Shown in pieces: positions 61,155-64,000 of a stretch of 64,000 nt of DNA. The DNA comes from Adiantum capillus-veneris (lineage: Eukaryota > Streptophyta > Polypodiopsida > Polypodiales > Pteridaceae). Positions within the stretch are counted from its first letter, which is position 1; each line of letters opens with the position of its first letter. The notes under the pieces were generated by a model. The model did no database searches, was not told where the DNA came from, and saw nothing but the letters and a program-made list of their open reading frames with translations. The position numbers and the translations under genes were made by a program. Location: the NCBI GenBank assembly GCA_014529385.2, contig CM043947.1, forward strand, positions 97,684,036 through 97,748,035, read 5' to 3'.

Positions 61155-61425
61155 TGTAGAAACTTAAGTCTATAATGATAATTGCATAATTTTAATAGAG
61201 AGAAACAAAACTCTGATTAATGACTAGAAAACTGAATACTCTAATACAATGGAGTGGTTTTGTAGCTCTTTATATACATGTGGAGATAAGGGCTAACTCC
61301 CAAGAGTTGCTCCATAGTGAGGGGGAGCAATTAAAGGGAGTTGATCTAGGGAGAGATTTAAGGGTGAGGTAAATTATGGGTGGTTCACCCTTCACCTAAA
61401 AGTCACGTGGAAAGGGACTTTGACA
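61155..61425 (-). repeat. 5' LTR of Copia3 (271 bp)
   Basis: Lies next to the PBS (complement of 61140-61154 reads TGGTATCAGAGCAAC). Ends CTTTGACA on the plus strand. Confidence 0.9.
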
Positions 61426-61430
61426 AGGAG

Positions 61431-64000
61431 AGCATTCTAGATGCATACGCATGTATGCCGCAGAGAGTATATGGCATAGAGAGAGAGAGCCAGAGATATT
61501 GGAAACTCGAGTGTCCACCAATAGCCCTACAAAAGTTAGAAGTCTAGACATAGACAAACAAAGACCTTGACTTGGGAGACACACTCTTGACCTTGCACTT
61601 CCATCTCAAGAAATGCCCATACATGATATATAGCTATAGACCAGGAAAAGTAGAAGCGTTGGGGAGCTTCTCTGTTGCTCGCCCTATTGGCCATTATGTT
61701 AAGCACATTGGCCTGATTATCCCTCATCTATAGAGCCTATTACCGAGGGAGAGAAAAATTACAGCAAAGACTAGCCATGCACATCACCACCATGGAGCCA
61801 CCTTCGCCACATAGAGATGAGTCGAAGGAGAAAAGGAAGAGTAGTAGTCTCTAGACTAGCGGATTCATCGGAGAGAGAGAGACAGAGAGAGTGAGTGCCC
61901 CATGTTTCTTGACTATCGAGCTTACCCAGATCATGGTGCCTCATTGATTTCTTGAGAGCGTTCCTGTCGTCCACTAACATCTATACCAATCAAAGAGTAT
62001 ACATTAAAAAGAGAAGAGGCATCACTAAGGCATTACCGTTTGAGAAAGGCCAGAAAGGAAAAATATGCTTAATCACGTAAGTGTGTGTGTGTGTTTTCTA
62101 CGACGTCAAAACATTCTTCTTCTTCTTCTTCTTCTTCTTCTCTCTCTCCCCGCAGATTCACTAGTTTCATCCACCCGGGATTCCACCGGGCAAGAAATTC
62201 GGGAGGGTCCACTCTTTCATGTATCGTGAAAGTTGAACGAGCAGACTGAATGAGCGTGCGCCGTGCTCACTCCCACGGCTCCTCTCTCTCTCTCTCTCTC
62301 CCTCTTCGATCTCTATCTCTCTCCGCCCCTCTCCCGCACAACCCAGAAGCGCGTCATATCTCATGGGGAATCCTCACTATCCCATTTTGCTTTCTACTCT
62401 CCATGTCCCTTTCACGAAGGTAAGGACCAGTCTAGTGACGTATGTGTCATACGTGTACACATGCAAAAATAACTAAACAATGGTATATATAATATCTCTT
62501 CACAGCAATGCAATGAAAATTATGCTGTCTTAAGATTCTACATCACACTGAATTCTAGATACAAACGAGCTGAAGAGTTTGGGCAAAGACAAGATTGTAG
62601 ATACTCTTTCATTTTGAGCGAGCGTTTACTACATGCTCTTTTCTTTAAATGTTTGTAAGAGAACAAAAAGACGCACTTTGCACAATTAGAAGTGCCCAAG
62701 GCACATGAAAAATGCAAGGGGATCACTCAGAGCTTGCCGCGAACCCGTTTCTTTTTTGGTGGGGCGGGGGGGGGGTGTGGTTGCACGAGGTCTTGCGGTA
62801 GGACCAATGGAGGGGGTTGAAGGGATGAAATCTCGACAGCAAAGGATGACAACCAAAACATCAGCTTCGAACGCATGATGCGGTATTTGAACACGACCGA
62901 CCGTCGTGAGAGACTCATGCCCTATCCACACACACATGTTCATTTGGTTGTCGAAATGGGGAAAACAAAAACATATAAGGTAAACAAAAATGTTGAAAAG
63001 TAAACTAAGACCTAAAAAGTAGACTCGAACACATCTAACTATTAAGCTTTGTTTGGTGTTTTGTGTCTTAATTTCCTCCCATTGATTAGATCATCCATGC
63101 TTCCTTCAATAACCTGTGTTACTTAGTCGTGAGGGAGTTCAAAAGGTCCTTTCTTCAGGGGCAATAGGTGTGTAGAGGCCGAAGAGCTGACATAAGCAAA
63201 GGTCCTTCTGCCTCCTCCCAACAAGAGGAGCTTTAGTAGTAATGCACACTTAGTGCATGCACCAAAGAAGGTCTCGAATAACTTGCTCTAAAGTCCATTG
63301 TAAGGGGAGAGGCTATGAAATCCATATACGTCTTAGATGCCAGACGTGTTTCCAATGTCCTCCAAGGTCAAAGTATAGACTCAATCAAAACACCGCGGTT
63401 GACGTGCATATTGCCCTTTGTGATCACTTTCCCTTGGTTCTCTCAAACTTGAATTGCTCATCTTAGCATGGACATCAAAGACCTCTGATGGTTAATAACA
63501 GTCTTTTCTCTCATCACATGTTTCAGGATGAGGTTAGTTCTACTTAATCACACATGTAATGGATGTTGAATGTCATCTCTTGGGAAATGGCAAATGTTTT
63601 GCTCTTGAATGCAAGATTTATCAGACATGTGGGGAAGTATGTAGCGTAGTCTAGAAAGCGTGAGATATTTCATGGGCTATCCGCATGATAAGTATAGACC
63701 TCCTTAGTCCTCGAAGCGGATATTTGAACCACGGTGGGTGCGAAGGTCTACTATATATATATATATATAGATATATATATATCTTATACTACGATCGGAG
63801 CTCTTTTAACCTCGCCTTATCCAAGAATCCTCAAGCCACATAAAGTTTCCAACATCGTTCAACCGGAGATGAGGTAGATCGGATGATGAAAAATTCAATC
63901 AACTTGCATCTGAATTGTTGATAGATTGCCACCTTCGGCCGTGCCCTAGTACTCCACAATTTAGACTGGAGGACATCATCAATCTATGAGCTAAGTACCC
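61431..64000. other. No gene supported; microsatellites
   Basis: Simple repeats: (GT)n at about 62080-62093, (CTT)n followed by (CT)n at about 62117-62150, (CT)n at about 62282-62302, a G-run at about 62764-62775 and an (AT)n tract at about 63751-63782. ORFs here are short, have no motifs and several are by-products of the repeats. The segment from about 63120 has a mildly coding feel but no family I can name. Confidence 0.45.

Larger units (their letters stand above)
55786..61425 (-). mobile_element. Copia3: old Ty1/copia retrotransposon
   Basis: LTRs at 61155-61425 (5') and 55786-56060 (3') on the minus strand, roughly 93% identical by eye. The flanking pentamers are GGGAG (55781-55785) and AGGAG (61426-61430), a target duplication with one mismatch. 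The PBS on the minus strand is TGGTATCAGAGCAAC beside the 5' LTR, and the PPT is TAGGGGGGAT before the 3' LTR. The domain order gag, protease, integrase, RT, RNase H is copia. The many stops fit its greater LTR divergence. Confidence 0.9.

Noticed and set aside
62686-62943. Proline-rich minus-strand ORF near a G-run
   Set aside because: Its length comes from a homopolymer; no conserved feature.

Overview
This is a stretch of repeat-rich nuclear DNA from a land plant. I see no intact host gene, no rRNA or tRNA gene, no CRISPR array and no bacterial operon structure. The evidence for a plant is the mix of Ty1/copia elements primed from the initiator-Met tRNA (TGGTATCAGAGC), Ty3/gypsy elements with Tat-like dual RNase H, a DUF4216-like CACTA remnant, a LINE with endonuclease and reverse transcriptase, and many long AG/CT and CA/GT microsatellites. 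A large, transposon-bloated genome such as a fern or other non-seed plant fits, but the species is a guess. Layout: 0.26-1.64 kb holds a decayed copy, on the minus strand, of a protein family I do not recognise. 2.0-6.0 kb is a long inverted repeat (arms about 1.35 kb) whose loop contains a 730-bp solo LTR with a perfect 5-bp target duplication. A DUF4216-like coding remnant lies at the outer edge of the right arm. 8.79-10.11 kb is a DNA element with CACT-type inverted ends flanked by TTAA. 10.2-11.6 kb and 21.8-22.7 kb share dispersed repeats. 12.64-20.71 kb is a three-LTR array of a gag-only LTR retrotransposon with an intact ~613-aa Gag-like ORF and no polymerase. 25.9-44.1 kb is a nested stack: a Ty3/gypsy element (gypsy1) is split by a copia (Copia1, 30107-40481, minus), which is itself split by a younger copia (Copia2, 31372-36604, minus). 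Gypsy1 also carries a 218-bp MITE in its integrase gene. 44.3-45.45 kb is a second, colinear copy of the unrecognised family, followed by a second TTAA/CACT element (right end lost) and the 3' half of another gypsy element (gypsy2). 50.2-50.4 kb looks like one end of a CACTA element. 52.0-55.6 kb is a nearly complete LINE (minus), and 55.8-61.4 kb is an old, heavily mutated copia (Copia3, minus). The rest to 64 kb is simple repeats and sequence I cannot assign. How the parts relate: the gag-only element and gypsy1 share a similar primer-binding region just after the 5' LTR, and all the gypsy-type 3' LTRs are preceded by similar purine tracts. This suggests that the gag-only element is a non-autonomous passenger of the local gypsy lineage. 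Relative ages follow from nesting and LTR divergence: gypsy1 is oldest, Copia1 is younger and Copia2 is youngest (4 differences in 322 LTR bases). All four premature stops in the Copia2 gag-pol frame are TAG in contexts that fit C-to-T change at CAG/CTG sites, as expected from plant CHG methylation. All identities given are by-eye estimates.
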